From CAKUFA01 sp963646285 (GTDB lineage Bacteria > Bacillota > Clostridia > Christensenellales > Aristaeellaceae): 64,000 bases of DNA. The position numbers and the translations under genes are program-made. The stretch lies in NCBI GenBank assembly GCA_963646285.1, contig CAVIWF010000001.1:74434-138433 (forward strand). Reading direction: 5' to 3'. Under the pieces are notes generated by a model. That model made no database searches and was not told the origin of the DNA. It saw only the letters and a list, made by a program, of their open reading frames with translations. Positions 15,825 to 23,744 of the stretch are shown here, piece by piece (position 1 is the stretch's first letter; the number at the start of each line of letters is the position of its first letter).

Positions 15825-17161
15825 CCCAGGATTACTGGTATATTCAAAATATTGATCACCGGGTGTCAACGGCACTGATCTTTTTCCTGCTGCTGATGGT
15901 CATGAGCAACCTGCGCAGGAAGGAGCACTTTGCACTGCGGGTGGTGCTGTCCCTTGCAGGCATGATTGTCCTCAGCTGGGGGCTTCGCACCATTGTGGAT
16001 ACCCTGCTGGTGGGGACTGTAGCCCAGGGCATCGGCTACAGCATTTATACCCTGCTGATGGGCTTGGCCTTCATGGTGGGCTACGGTTTCTGCTACCAGA
16101 CCAATCAGGGGGAACTTCTGTATCTGGATCTGCTGGCGCTGACCATTTTCAAGCTGTCCTGGAACATTTTCAAGGCGGCAAGTTATGGCTCAACTCTGCT
16201 GGGCATCGGTGATGTGTGGTCCCGGTATTCCATTGTGGGGGCTGGGGTGTCCTACGTGGTGTATGCGGTGGTGTGCATCATCTGCTGCCACTGCATGAAG
16301 GAAATCATTCTCCAGTCGGCAGATATTCCCTTAAAGCCCATGATTGCTACGGCTGTGGTTTTTTACGCCTGCCAGGCAAGCTTGGAGTTCTGTGGCACGG
16401 TGTTTACCGCATCCCCCCAGGGCTTCTTCCTGTACTATTTCTGCGCCCTGCTGTATACAGCTACCAACCTGAGCGTGCTGGCACTGGTTGCCCAGCGTGA
16501 CAGAGCCCAGCGGGATAACGAAAGCATGCAGGCCTTCATCAACAATAAGATTCACTACTATCAGGTCAGCCGGGACGGCATTACGTCCCTGCAGGTGAAG
16601 TGCCACGATTTGAAGCACCAGATCAAGGCCATTCGCTCCCAAATCGGTAAGGAAAACTTCGAAAAGTATCTGGATCGTTTGCAGGACTCCATTGACGAGT
16701 ACGGTACGGTGGTGGACTGCGGCAATGAGGCCATTAACGTGGTGCTGACGGAGAAGAACATTCTCTGCCTGAACAGCGGCGTGAAGTTTTCCTACATCAT
16801 TGACGGTACCCTGTTTGACTTCCTGAGTGAAATGGAGGTCTACTCCCTCTTCGGCAATGTGCTGGACAATGCCTTGGAAAGCTGCAGCAAGGTGAAAGAT
16901 CCGGAAAAGCGGATGATTTCTCTGAAGGCCGTGCACCGGGGGGATGTGGTGGTTCTCCATGTGGAGAACTTCTTCGATGATGAACTGGTCATGGTGGATG
17001 GCATTCCCGTGACCACCAAGAGCGGCACAGGCCATGGCTTTGGCCTCCGCTCCGTGCGGGAAATTGCGGAGCACTATGGCGGCACAGTGTCCGTGGACAC
17101 GGAAGGACACATTTTCAAGCTGACGGCTATTCTCCATCCGCCAGCGGAACAAAAAGTATAA
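15821..17161 (+). CDS. AgrC-like sensor histidine kinase (GHKL ATPase)
   Basis: The 446-residue protein starts in an ATGA overlap with the regulator gene. About six membrane helices fill residues 10-225, as in AgrC/ComD-type peptide sensors. The phospho-acceptor region is VKCHDLKHQIKAI (about 265-277) and the ATPase part has SLFGNVLDNALESC and GHGFGLRSVREIAEHYGG, typical of the HATPase_c_5 group. AgrC-type kinases usually sense a peptide made by AgrB/AgrD, but neither gene was found in this window, so the signal may come from elsewhere or be of another kind. Confidence 0.93.
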   Translation: MTQDYWYIQNIDHRVSTALIFFLLLMVMSNLRRKEHFALRVVLSLAGMIVLSWGLRTIVDTLLVGTVAQGIGYSIYTLLMGLAFMVGYGFCYQTNQGELLYLDLLALTIFKLSWNIFKAASYGSTLLGIGDVWSRYSIVGAGVSYVVYAVVCIICCHCMKEIILQSADIPLKPMIATAVVFYACQASLEFCGTVFTASPQGFFLYYFCALLYTATNLSVLALVAQRDRAQRDNESMQAFINNKIHYYQVSRDGITSLQVKCHDLKHQIKAIRSQIGKENFEKYLDRLQDSIDEYGTVVDCGNEAINVVLTEKNILCLNSGVKFSYIIDGTLFDFLSEMEVYSLFGNVLDNALESCSKVKDPEKRMISLKAVHRGDVVVLHVENFFDDELVMVDGIPVTTKSGTGHGFGLRSVREIAEHYGGTVSVDTEGHIFKLTAILHPPAEQKV

Positions 17162-17170
17162 AACATACCG

Positions 17171-17206
17171 AAGTCTGTTGCACAAAAGCGGCAGACTTCT
17201 TCTTTT
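17171..17206 (+). terminator. Probable terminator after the kinase gene
   Basis: AAGTCTG (17171-17177) pairs with CAGACTT (17192-17198), followed by the T-rich CTTCTTTT. Short stem, moderate strength. Confidence 0.6.
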
Positions 17207-17269
17207 ACAACGGGGAAACCTTTGCAATTTGGTCAAGAACACCATGATTTTGCCCATGACCATCACGCA

Positions 17270-17316
17270 CACGACAAAAAAATGACGTGAATGTGACAAC
17301 CATGCGTTAGCGACAG
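17270..17316 (+). promoter_or_regulatory. Composite motif copy 2, upstream of the secreted GH3 gene
   Basis: CACGAC-N6-ATGACGTGA-N11-ATGCGT-N2-GCGACAG, the same blocks and nearly the same spacing as at 6401-6449. It ends 26 bases before the -35 box at 17343, a usual place for an activator. The neighbouring LytTR regulator is the first candidate to bind it. Confidence 0.6.
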
Positions 17317-17342
17317 GGGATTAGGCATTCAAGACAACCCCC

Positions 17343-17371
17343 TTCACAAGAAAAGAGAAATCATTTATAAT
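17343..17371 (+). promoter_or_regulatory. Promoter of the secreted GH3 gene
   Basis: TTCACA at 17343-17348, 17-base spacer, TATAAT at 17366-17371. The leader contains a ten-pair hairpin (17386-17395 with 17401-17410, two G-U pairs) before the ribosome site. Confidence 0.75.
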
Positions 17372-17448
17372 GTTTGTACAAATGACAAGTTGCTGGCGCG
17401 CGGCAGCTTGTTGCTTGAAAGAGACACAAGGGAAAAGGAGTTTGAATC

Positions 17449-19845
17449 ATGAAGAGAATTCTGAGCTCGATCATGGCTGGTATGATGCTGCTGAGCGTTA
17501 TGCCTGCTTCCCTGGCAGAAGACGAGACCGAGTACATTGCTGCTCCCTACGATGCAGCAGAGGTTGATCCTGCCTACACCTATCTGGAGCCCGTTTACTA
17601 TGAAAACGGCGAAGGTGAACCCACCATCGGCGTGACCACCGTTGGCGTGCTGAAGGTGGACGGTAAGTATTTCAAGGACCTTGACAACGACCACGAGCTG
17701 GACGTTTTTGAAGACTGGCGTGTGGACGCTGAAGAGCGTGCCAAGGACATGGTTACCAAGATGACCCTGACCGAGCAGGCTGGCTTCGTACTGAATGCTC
17801 TGTATGCAATGCCTGTTTCCAAGACGCTCGCCGAAGTAAAGAACGAAGACGGCACCATCGATCCGGCAAAGGTCATGTCCGTCATTCCGGAAGGCGAATC
17901 CACCACGAACCTGAACGCTCTCCAGCAGAATGCTTCTTCCTTTGCTGGCTTGGATGATCAGGTGCTGTCCATCGGTAAGATTCGTGCCGGCGTGTATCGC
18001 GGCGGTCTGAACTACGATGCTTCCGTTGTGGCTCTGTTCAACAACGTGACTACCGCTTATGCAGAATGGGATTCTGCTAAGGCTGGCACTCCTGCTATCC
18101 CTGTAACCCTGATTTCCAACCCCATCTCTGCCGGCTTCCCCGATTCTCTGGGCATGGCTGCTGCAGTACTGGGCGATGGCAACTATGATGCCATCAAGGA
18201 ATATGCACAGGTTGACCGTGAAATGTGGCGCGCACAGGGCATCATCTTCATGTATGGCCCCCAGATCGACCTGGTAACCGACCCCCGTTGGCCCCGGAAC
18301 TCCGGCACCTACGGCGAGCGTCCTGACGTGACCGCTGGCATCATCACCGCTCTGGTGGATGGCTATCAGGATGGCACCGATGGCGTGAACGAGAACTCCG
18401 TTGTGCTGTCTGCTAAGCACTTCCCCGGCGACGGCGCTTCCGAAAACGGCTTCGAGTCCCACACCTCTCAGGGTCAGTATCGTCTGTACCCCACCGAGGG
18501 CTCTCTGGAAAAGTATCAGCTGGTTGGCTTCCAGGCCGCTATTGACGCTGGCGTTGGCGCCATCATGCCCTGCTACTCCCGTGACACCACGGACAGCCGT
18601 TCTGTGACCCAGACCTACCGTGGACACGAAGTGGACGTGGCCGGCCTCGGCTCCGCTTACAACTCCGAAATCATCACCACCCTGCTGCGTGACGTTATGG
18701 GCTTCACTGGTTTCGTGAACTCTGACTCCGGTATCACCACCACGCAGACCTACGGCGTAGAAACCATGACCAGCATTGAACGTTTTGCTCTGCTGATTGC
18801 TGCCGGCACGGATGCCATCGGTGCTGAACTGGCTCCTGAGTACATTATCTCTGCTGTTGCAATGGGCATCCTGGACAAGGAAGACTTGGATCGTGCAAAC
18901 GTGAACCGTGCTACCGCTCTGTTCAAGCAGGGCCGCTTCGAGAATCCTTATCTGGATTATGAAAAGGCTGACGAAGTGCGTGCTACCAACATGGAAACCG
19001 CTCATGAGCAGGCTTATGCACTGCACCTGAAGGCTACCGTGCTGATGAAGAACCACGAGAATGCCCTGCCCCTGACCAAGAACAATGGTACCAAGCTGTA
19101 CATCGGTTCCTACACCGGCACCGGTGAGAATGAGGAAACTCTGGCTGCTCTGACTGAGCTGTTCACTGCTCAGGGCTTCGAAGTTGTTGACGATGTAGAT
19201 GCCTGCGACGTTGCTTACTTCTATGTTGAGCCTAAGGCTACCAACAAGGCTGGTGCTTCCGAAACGGAAGGCGTGCTGAGCCTGGTAGACGGCTTTGAAG
19301 TTGCACAGCGTGAGCTGACTGGCGCAACCGACTCCATCACTGCTATGTTCGGTGCTGGCGGACAGACCAAGACCGGTGAAATGGTCGAGGTTACCACGGT
19401 TGAGGGTATCAAGAAGCTGCAGAAGGCTGCTGACAAGGTACATGCTAACGGCGGTAAGGTTGTTGCTACCATCGTGTGCACCAGCCCCTGGATCCTGGAC
19501 AACCTGGAGCCCTACTGCGATGCTCTGCTGGCTCAGTACACCACTTCCGCTGCTTCCCTGTCCAACGCTTACAGCGCACAGGTGGACGTGATTGTTGGCA
19601 ACTACAACCCCACCGGCAAGCTGTCTGTGACCATGGTTGCCTGCGAGGAAGTCATTGCCCTGACCGAGACCACCCTGGAAGACGGCACGGTTGCTGAAAT
19701 CTGCGCCTCTCCCAACGACGTGCCCGGCTATGACAAGGATCAGTACATGTCCGCAGAAGTGCTGGCTCAGTCTCCCTCTGGCAGCTATGCCTACAAGGAT
19801 GCTGACGGCAACCTGTATGTCTCCGGCTTCGGTCTGAGCTACTAA
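17449..19845 (+). CDS. Secreted GH3-family glycosidase-like protein
   Basis: The 798-residue protein starts at ATG 17449 after AAAAGGAG. A signal peptide covers about 1-23 (ends MPASLAEDE). The GH3 barrel follows in the usual order: AKHFPGDG at about 322-329, and the predicted nucleophile Asp426 in GFVNSDSG. A sandwich domain comes after it, beginning at TVLMKNHENALPL. There is no fibronectin-III-like domain, sortase signal, S-layer or transmembrane segment, so it is likely released. Substrate cannot be told from the sequence; beta-glucoside or beta-xyloside hydrolysis is the family norm. It stands alone between a strong promoter and terminator and directly follows the LytTR/AgrC pair. Confidence 0.9.
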   Translation: MKRILSSIMAGMMLLSVMPASLAEDETEYIAAPYDAAEVDPAYTYLEPVYYENGEGEPTIGVTTVGVLKVDGKYFKDLDNDHELDVFEDWRVDAEERAKDMVTKMTLTEQAGFVLNALYAMPVSKTLAEVKNEDGTIDPAKVMSVIPEGESTTNLNALQQNASSFAGLDDQVLSIGKIRAGVYRGGLNYDASVVALFNNVTTAYAEWDSAKAGTPAIPVTLISNPISAGFPDSLGMAAAVLGDGNYDAIKEYAQVDREMWRAQGIIFMYGPQIDLVTDPRWPRNSGTYGERPDVTAGIITALVDGYQDGTDGVNENSVVLSAKHFPGDGASENGFESHTSQGQYRLYPTEGSLEKYQLVGFQAAIDAGVGAIMPCYSRDTTDSRSVTQTYRGHEVDVAGLGSAYNSEIITTLLRDVMGFTGFVNSDSGITTTQTYGVETMTSIERFALLIAAGTDAIGAELAPEYIISAVAMGILDKEDLDRANVNRATALFKQGRFENPYLDYEKADEVRATNMETAHEQAYALHLKATVLMKNHENALPLTKNNGTKLYIGSYTGTGENEETLAALTELFTAQGFEVVDDVDACDVAYFYVEPKATNKAGASETEGVLSLVDGFEVAQRELTGATDSITAMFGAGGQTKTGEMVEVTTVEGIKKLQKAADKVHANGGKVVATIVCTSPWILDNLEPYCDALLAQYTTSAASLSNAYSAQVDVIVGNYNPTGKLSVTMVACEEVIALTETTLEDGTVAEICASPNDVPGYDKDQYMSAEVLAQSPSGSYAYKDADGNLYVSGFGLSY

Positions 19846-19859
19846 TTCCAATGGTTCTT

Positions 19860-19908
19860 GCGCCCGAGGGATCAGGAGCATCTGCGCCTCCCTCGGGCGC
19901 ATTTCTTT
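19860..19908 (+). terminator. Terminator of the secreted GH3 gene
   Basis: GCGCCCGAGGG (19860-19870) pairs perfectly with CCCTCGGGCGC (19890-19900), followed by ATTTCTTT. Confidence 0.9.
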
Positions 19909-19917
19909 ATCACCAGC

Positions 19918-19974
19918 CTCAGGCAATGCCACACCACTCGAAACTAGGCGGCGAATGGTGTGGCATCGCCTGAG
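19918..19974. repeat. 19-base inverted repeat upstream of the SurA-N-like gene
   Basis: CTCAGGCAATGCCACACCA (19918-19936) and TGGTGTGGCATCGCCTGAG (19956-19974) are inverted with a single mismatch around a 19-base centre. No T-tract follows. It ends 23 bases before the start codon at 19998. It could be a long RNA hairpin in the leader, a regulator site, or a mobile palindromic element. Confidence 0.7.
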
Positions 19975-19997
19975 TATGTGCAAGAAAGGAAATTGCC

Positions 19998-20729
19998 ATG
20001 AAAAAACTGATTGCGATGCTGACGGCTCTGCTGCTGATGTTCTCCTGCGCCGCTGCCGAGGAGGCAGCCACCGCCACGGATACGGCGGAAGCGGATTATG
20101 TCATTGCCCTGGTCAATGGTGAGCAGCTGATGAACTCCACCTATACCCAGGTGAAGAATGACTACTTGACGGCCTACGCACAAGTGGGTTATGATATTAC
20201 TGATGAAGCCAAGAAAGCCTACGTGGAAGACCTGGCGCTGACGGCAGCCATTCAAAACCTGCTGGTGGAGCAGGACATGCGTGCCCAGGGCTGCTACGAT
20301 TTCAGCGAGGAAATCGAAACCTGGTGCAGCGAACAGGGGCAGGCTGCCTACGAAAGTGCCCTGAAGCAGGTGGAAGAAACCCTGAATGAAACCCTTGAGC
20401 TGGGGGAAGATGATGCGGATGCCCTGTCCGTCTACGCTTCTGCCTATGCCGAACTGCTGGGCGTCACGGCACAGGACTATGTTGATGTGTACCGCACCCA
20501 GTATGCCACCATGCTGTATTATGCTTGGCTGACCCAGGATTGCCCCGTTACCGCCGAGGATGTGCAGGCGGAGTATGATGCCCGCAAGGCACAGGATGAT
20601 ACCCTGGGGGACTTGACGGACGACCTGTATGATGAAATTGCCTACGATATTTATGCGGAGCGGTGTCAGGAAAAGCTGAAAGCCCGCATTGATGTGCTCT
20701 CTGATGAAGCGGAGGTAACGCTTTATTAA
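19998..20729 (+). CDS. Secreted SurA-N-like/foldase-type protein without a PPIase domain
   Basis: The 243-residue protein begins at ATG 19998 after AAGAAAGGAAA. A signal peptide is clear; Cys17 in LMFSCAAAEE could be lipidated, but the lipobox is poor. The mature part begins with YVIALVNGEQLMNSTYTQVKND, the pattern by which SurA/PrsA-type chaperones start, and the rest is helical and acidic. No parvulin (PPIase) domain is present, so it would act as a chaperone only, or do something else. The GT2 gene follows after 26 bases and is probably on the same transcript. Confidence 0.65.
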   Translation: MKKLIAMLTALLLMFSCAAAEEAATATDTAEADYVIALVNGEQLMNSTYTQVKNDYLTAYAQVGYDITDEAKKAYVEDLALTAAIQNLLVEQDMRAQGCYDFSEEIETWCSEQGQAAYESALKQVEETLNETLELGEDDADALSVYASAYAELLGVTAQDYVDVYRTQYATMLYYAWLTQDCPVTAEDVQAEYDARKAQDDTLGDLTDDLYDEIAYDIYAERCQEKLKARIDVLSDEAEVTLY

Positions 20730-20755
20730 CCATCCATGATAAGGAGAAACATGAA

Positions 20756-21772
20756 ATGAAGCTACTGTCGATTGCGATTCCCAGCTACAATTCTCAGGAC
20801 TATCTGCACCACGCCGTGGAGACTCTGCTTTCCGGCGGGGATGATGTGGAAATTCTCATTGTGAATGACGGCTCCAAGGATCGGACGGCAGAGATTGCCG
20901 ATGATTTTCAGCAGCGGTATCCCGGCATTGTCCGTGCCATTCACAAGGAAAACGGCGGCCATGGGGATGCAGTGATGTGCGGCCTTGCCCATGCGACTGG
21001 CAAGTACTTCAAAGTGGTGGATTCGGATGACTGGGTGGATGAGGACAGCTTCCGCCGTGTCCTGGCTCGGCTGAAGAAAATGACGGATGCCGGGGAAGAA
21101 ATCGACGCCCTGATCTGCAATTATGTGTACGATAAGGTGGGCGTGAAGCATAAGCATGTGATGCAGTACCGGAAGGATTTGCCGGTGGATCGGGTCTTCG
21201 GCTGGGATGAAGTGAACCTGGGGCTGGGGCACTACCTGCTCATGCACTCCGTGATTTACCGCACCCAGCTGCTGCGGGACTGCGGCCTGTCCCTGCCCAA
21301 GCACACCTTCTATGTGGATGAGCTGTACGTTTATCAGCCCATGACCATGGTGGAGAAAATGCTCTACCTGGACGAAAATCTGTACCACTACTTTATCGGC
21401 AGAGACGATCAATCCGTGCAGGAAGCCGTGATGATTCGCCGAATCGATCAGGCTCTGCTGGTCAATCGGCTGCTGGTGGAATGCGTGGATCTGGACACGG
21501 TGGAGAATGTGCACAAGCGCCGGTATATGCGGAATTATTTGGAGATCATCACCACAGTATCCTCTGTACTGCTCATTAAGAGCAAAACCCCGGAGAACCT
21601 GAAGAAGAAAGAGGAACTGTGGGCGTTCATCAAGGAGAAGCGTCCGAGCCTCTATCGGAATCTCCGCTATCATCGCCTGCTGGGACGGCTGCTTCACCTG
21701 CCCGGCGCGTGGGGAAGACACTTGGCCATTACCGGCTATAAGATCAGCCAGAAGATTGTAGGTTTCAATTAA
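20756..21772 (+). CDS. Family 2 glycosyltransferase
   Basis: The 338-residue protein starts at ATG 20756 after AAGGAGAAAC. The GT-A nucleotide-binding start LSIAIPSYNSQDYLHHAVETL and VNDGSKDRT lie in residues 3-45, and the metal-binding Asp pair in VDSDDWVDEDSF near 90. The C-terminal third is basic and helical with no long membrane segment. The donor and acceptor sugars are unknown; surface polysaccharide or glycolipid synthesis is likely. It is the last gene before a strong terminator. Confidence 0.9.
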   Translation: MKLLSIAIPSYNSQDYLHHAVETLLSGGDDVEILIVNDGSKDRTAEIADDFQQRYPGIVRAIHKENGGHGDAVMCGLAHATGKYFKVVDSDDWVDEDSFRRVLARLKKMTDAGEEIDALICNYVYDKVGVKHKHVMQYRKDLPVDRVFGWDEVNLGLGHYLLMHSVIYRTQLLRDCGLSLPKHTFYVDELYVYQPMTMVEKMLYLDENLYHYFIGRDDQSVQEAVMIRRIDQALLVNRLLVECVDLDTVENVHKRRYMRNYLEIITTVSSVLLIKSKTPENLKKKEELWAFIKEKRPSLYRNLRYHRLLGRLLHLPGAWGRHLAITGYKISQKIVGFN

Positions 21773-21796
21773 AGACTTTGGTATGGAATAACTTTC

Positions 21797-21833
21797 AAGC
21801 TGCCCGACGAGCTTTCGTCGAGCAGCTTTTTTT
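21797..21833 (+). terminator. Terminator of the GT2 gene
   Basis: AAGCTGCCCGACGA (from 21797) pairs with TCGTCGAGCAGCTT, followed by a run of T to 21833; the stem has small mismatches. Confidence 0.85.
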
Positions 21834-21912
21834 GTAGCAGAAAAAGAGACTTCAGTCTGTTTACTGTGTGAGAAGAAATTTTGGAAAAATCGAGAAAAAC
21901 CATGAAAAAAGG

Positions 21913-21941
21913 TTGACGAAGAAGAAAAGAAAGAGTATCAT
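21913..21941 (+). promoter_or_regulatory. Promoter of the hypothetical gene at 21979
   Basis: TTGACG at 21913-21918, 17-base spacer, TATCAT at 21936-21941. Confidence 0.65.
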
Positions 21942-21978
21942 AATTGTTACAATCATTACGAAATGGAGGGGAGTACGG

Positions 21979-22521
21979 ATGATCCCTCGTCCTGATGTGA
22001 CAGCCGTTTTTCATTATGCGTATTGCCCCCTGACATGTAAAAGATCCCCTCAGGACGGCGGTTTTTCCGTGACCCTTTATCATGACAATCGGTTCGTGAT
22101 TACCCTGTACAACGAAATGAGTCAGCCGATCCAGCGGGATACTTTCGTGCTGCCTGCCGTGGCAAAGATGCGGTGCATCAAGCTGATGGACGAGGCCGAC
22201 CCTTGGCTGACAGGGGTTTCGACAAGACTCCGGCTGCCTGAAAACTGTCCTCACGAAGCTCGGTTTATTTCCCGGTTTGGGTTTGAAAACTTTCCCTACA
22301 TTGGATGCGAGGATATTGCACAAATGGTGCGTGGAGAGTTCGGCAGCCCGGAGGCACATGCGGCAAGGCATCTGTGTGCCCTGTATGAAGACATCGCACA
22401 AGTGTTCGTAACTTTCGGCTTTGAACTGTATCTGGATGGGTACATGATTGCTCCCGGTGTGAAGCAGCTGCAAGAGCAGGAACAGCCGGTCAGCTGGGAT
22501 ACCAATACGAATATCGGATAA
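21979..22521 (+). CDS. Hypothetical cytoplasmic protein
   Basis: The 180-residue product starts at ATG 21979, where GGAGGGGAG lies at the right distance; the longer frame upstream runs through the promoter. It has no signal peptide or membrane segment. Short strand-like stretches (SVTLYHDNRFVITLYNEM) precede a helical, mixed-charge second half; two Cys near the start (CPLTCKRS) have no partner motif. I recognise no family. It forms a single-gene unit with its own promoter and terminator. Confidence 0.65.
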   Translation: MIPRPDVTAVFHYAYCPLTCKRSPQDGGFSVTLYHDNRFVITLYNEMSQPIQRDTFVLPAVAKMRCIKLMDEADPWLTGVSTRLRLPENCPHEARFISRFGFENFPYIGCEDIAQMVRGEFGSPEAHAARHLCALYEDIAQVFVTFGFELYLDGYMIAPGVKQLQEQEQPVSWDTNTNIG

Positions 22522-22532
22522 AAGAAACAATG

Positions 22533-22578
22533 AAGCCGCTGGCAGAGCATAGCAAAGACATTCTGCCGGCGGCTTTTT
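22533..22578 (+). terminator. Terminator of the hypothetical gene
   Basis: AAGCCGCTGGCAGA (22533-22546) pairs with TCTGCCGGCGGCTT, followed by TTTTT, one mismatch. Confidence 0.85.
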
Positions 22579-22627
22579 CATGGGGAAGCCCCTGTTTGGG
22601 CAGTCACTTCGAGGAAGCATTCAGCCC

Positions 22628-22656
22628 TTGTACTGCACTGCCTGTCGTGCTACAAT
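22628..22656 (+). promoter_or_regulatory. Promoter of the radical SAM gene
   Basis: TTGTAC at 22628-22633, 17-base spacer, TACAAT at 22651-22656. Confidence 0.65.
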
Positions 22657-22690
22657 ACCCAGTATCAAATTCAGAAAGGTGGATGCATTC

Positions 22691-23572
22691 GTGGAAAGCT
22701 GTACCCTTTGCCCCAGACAGTGCCATGCTCGCCGCACGGCTGATGAAGGTTTCGGCTTCTGCCGCCTGCCGGAAACCATGCTGATCGCCCGCATTGCACC
22801 CCATTTGTGGGAGGAGCCGCCTATCAGCGGCAAGCGGGGGACTGGAGCAGTTTTCTTCAGCGGCTGTACCCTGCGGTGCGTGTACTGCCAGAATGCGGAC
22901 ATCAGCCACCGCAACGCCGGCCGCCTCTTTACCCCAGAAACCTTGGCAGATTCCCTGCGCCGCCTGGTGGATATGGGCATGGAGACCATCAGCTTTATCA
23001 CAGCCACTCCTTATATTCCTCAAATCCTTCGCACGCTGGAGCTTTATCGTCCGCCGGTTCCCCTAGTGTGGAACACCTCCGGGTATGAAACGGTGGCGTC
23101 TCTCCGCATGCTGGATGGTGTAATGGACGTTTATCTGCCTGACTTGAAACACTATTCCCCGAAAATGGGCAAGCTTTGCGCCAAGGCAGAGGACTACTTT
23201 CCTGTAACCAGTGCTGCTATTGAGGAAATGGTACGGCAGACCGGCCTGCCTCAATATGATGAAAAGGGCATCATGCAGCGGGGCACCCTGATTCGGCACC
23301 TGATTCTGCCGGGCTGCACCAGTGAAAGCTGCGCTTTGCTGGACTGGGTGAATGATACGTTGCCAGCCGGTGTTCCGGTAAGCCTCATGCGGCAGTATAT
23401 CCCCTGCAACAACGTATCCATCCCGGGACTAACCCGCCCTATTACAGATAGAGAGTACCACCGGGTGCGGGATCATATGCTGACGCTGGGGCTTCCCGGT
23501 TACCTGCAGGAGCCGGAATCTGCGTCAGAAGATTTTGTGCCGGTGTTCTGCAAAGACGAAAGCTTCGTATAA
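22691..23572 (+). CDS. Radical SAM protein, PflA-related
   Basis: I choose the GTG at 22691, after AAAGGTGG, because relatives start just before a CxLCPRxC pair, here ESCTLCPRQC; the longer open frame begins inside the preceding terminator. The 293-residue protein has the radical SAM cluster motif Cys59-x3-Cys63-x2-Cys66 (CTLRCVYCQN) and the TATPYIPQIL and YLPDLKHYSP regions of the PflA-like branch that carries a Cys-rich N-terminus. Its target is unknown; members of this branch are often called pyruvate formate-lyase activating enzyme-like, but no glycyl-radical enzyme is near, so that role is doubtful. Confidence 0.85.
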   Translation: MESCTLCPRQCHARRTADEGFGFCRLPETMLIARIAPHLWEEPPISGKRGTGAVFFSGCTLRCVYCQNADISHRNAGRLFTPETLADSLRRLVDMGMETISFITATPYIPQILRTLELYRPPVPLVWNTSGYETVASLRMLDGVMDVYLPDLKHYSPKMGKLCAKAEDYFPVTSAAIEEMVRQTGLPQYDEKGIMQRGTLIRHLILPGCTSESCALLDWVNDTLPAGVPVSLMRQYIPCNNVSIPGLTRPITDREYHRVRDHMLTLGLPGYLQEPESASEDFVPVFCKDESFV

Positions 23573-23699
23573 GCAAACGGTTATTATTGTTGCTTCTGCA
23601 AAGCAGTGAATCTCTTGACCTCTGTATGCCATCAACAAAACAGGAACCATTGTTGCGGTTAAGATTATCATAGACGACAGGGCATCGAATGTCAGCACT

Positions 23700-23730
23700 A
23701 AAAAAGACCACTTCTTTTCAGAAAGTGATC
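23700..23730 (-). terminator. Terminator of cca
   Basis: On the minus strand GATCACTT pairs with AAGTGGTC (one G-U pair), followed by TTTTTT. The 170-base stretch from the radical SAM stop to cca holds nothing else. Confidence 0.8.
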
Positions 23731-23744
23731 TAAAATTTGAACCA

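Noticed and set aside
17370..17567. Cys-rich small ORF as an AgrD-like signal peptide for the AgrC-like kinase
   Set aside because: It overlaps the start of the GH3 gene in another frame, has no AgrD layout (amphipathic helix, Cys-containing core, acidic tail) and no AgrB partner.
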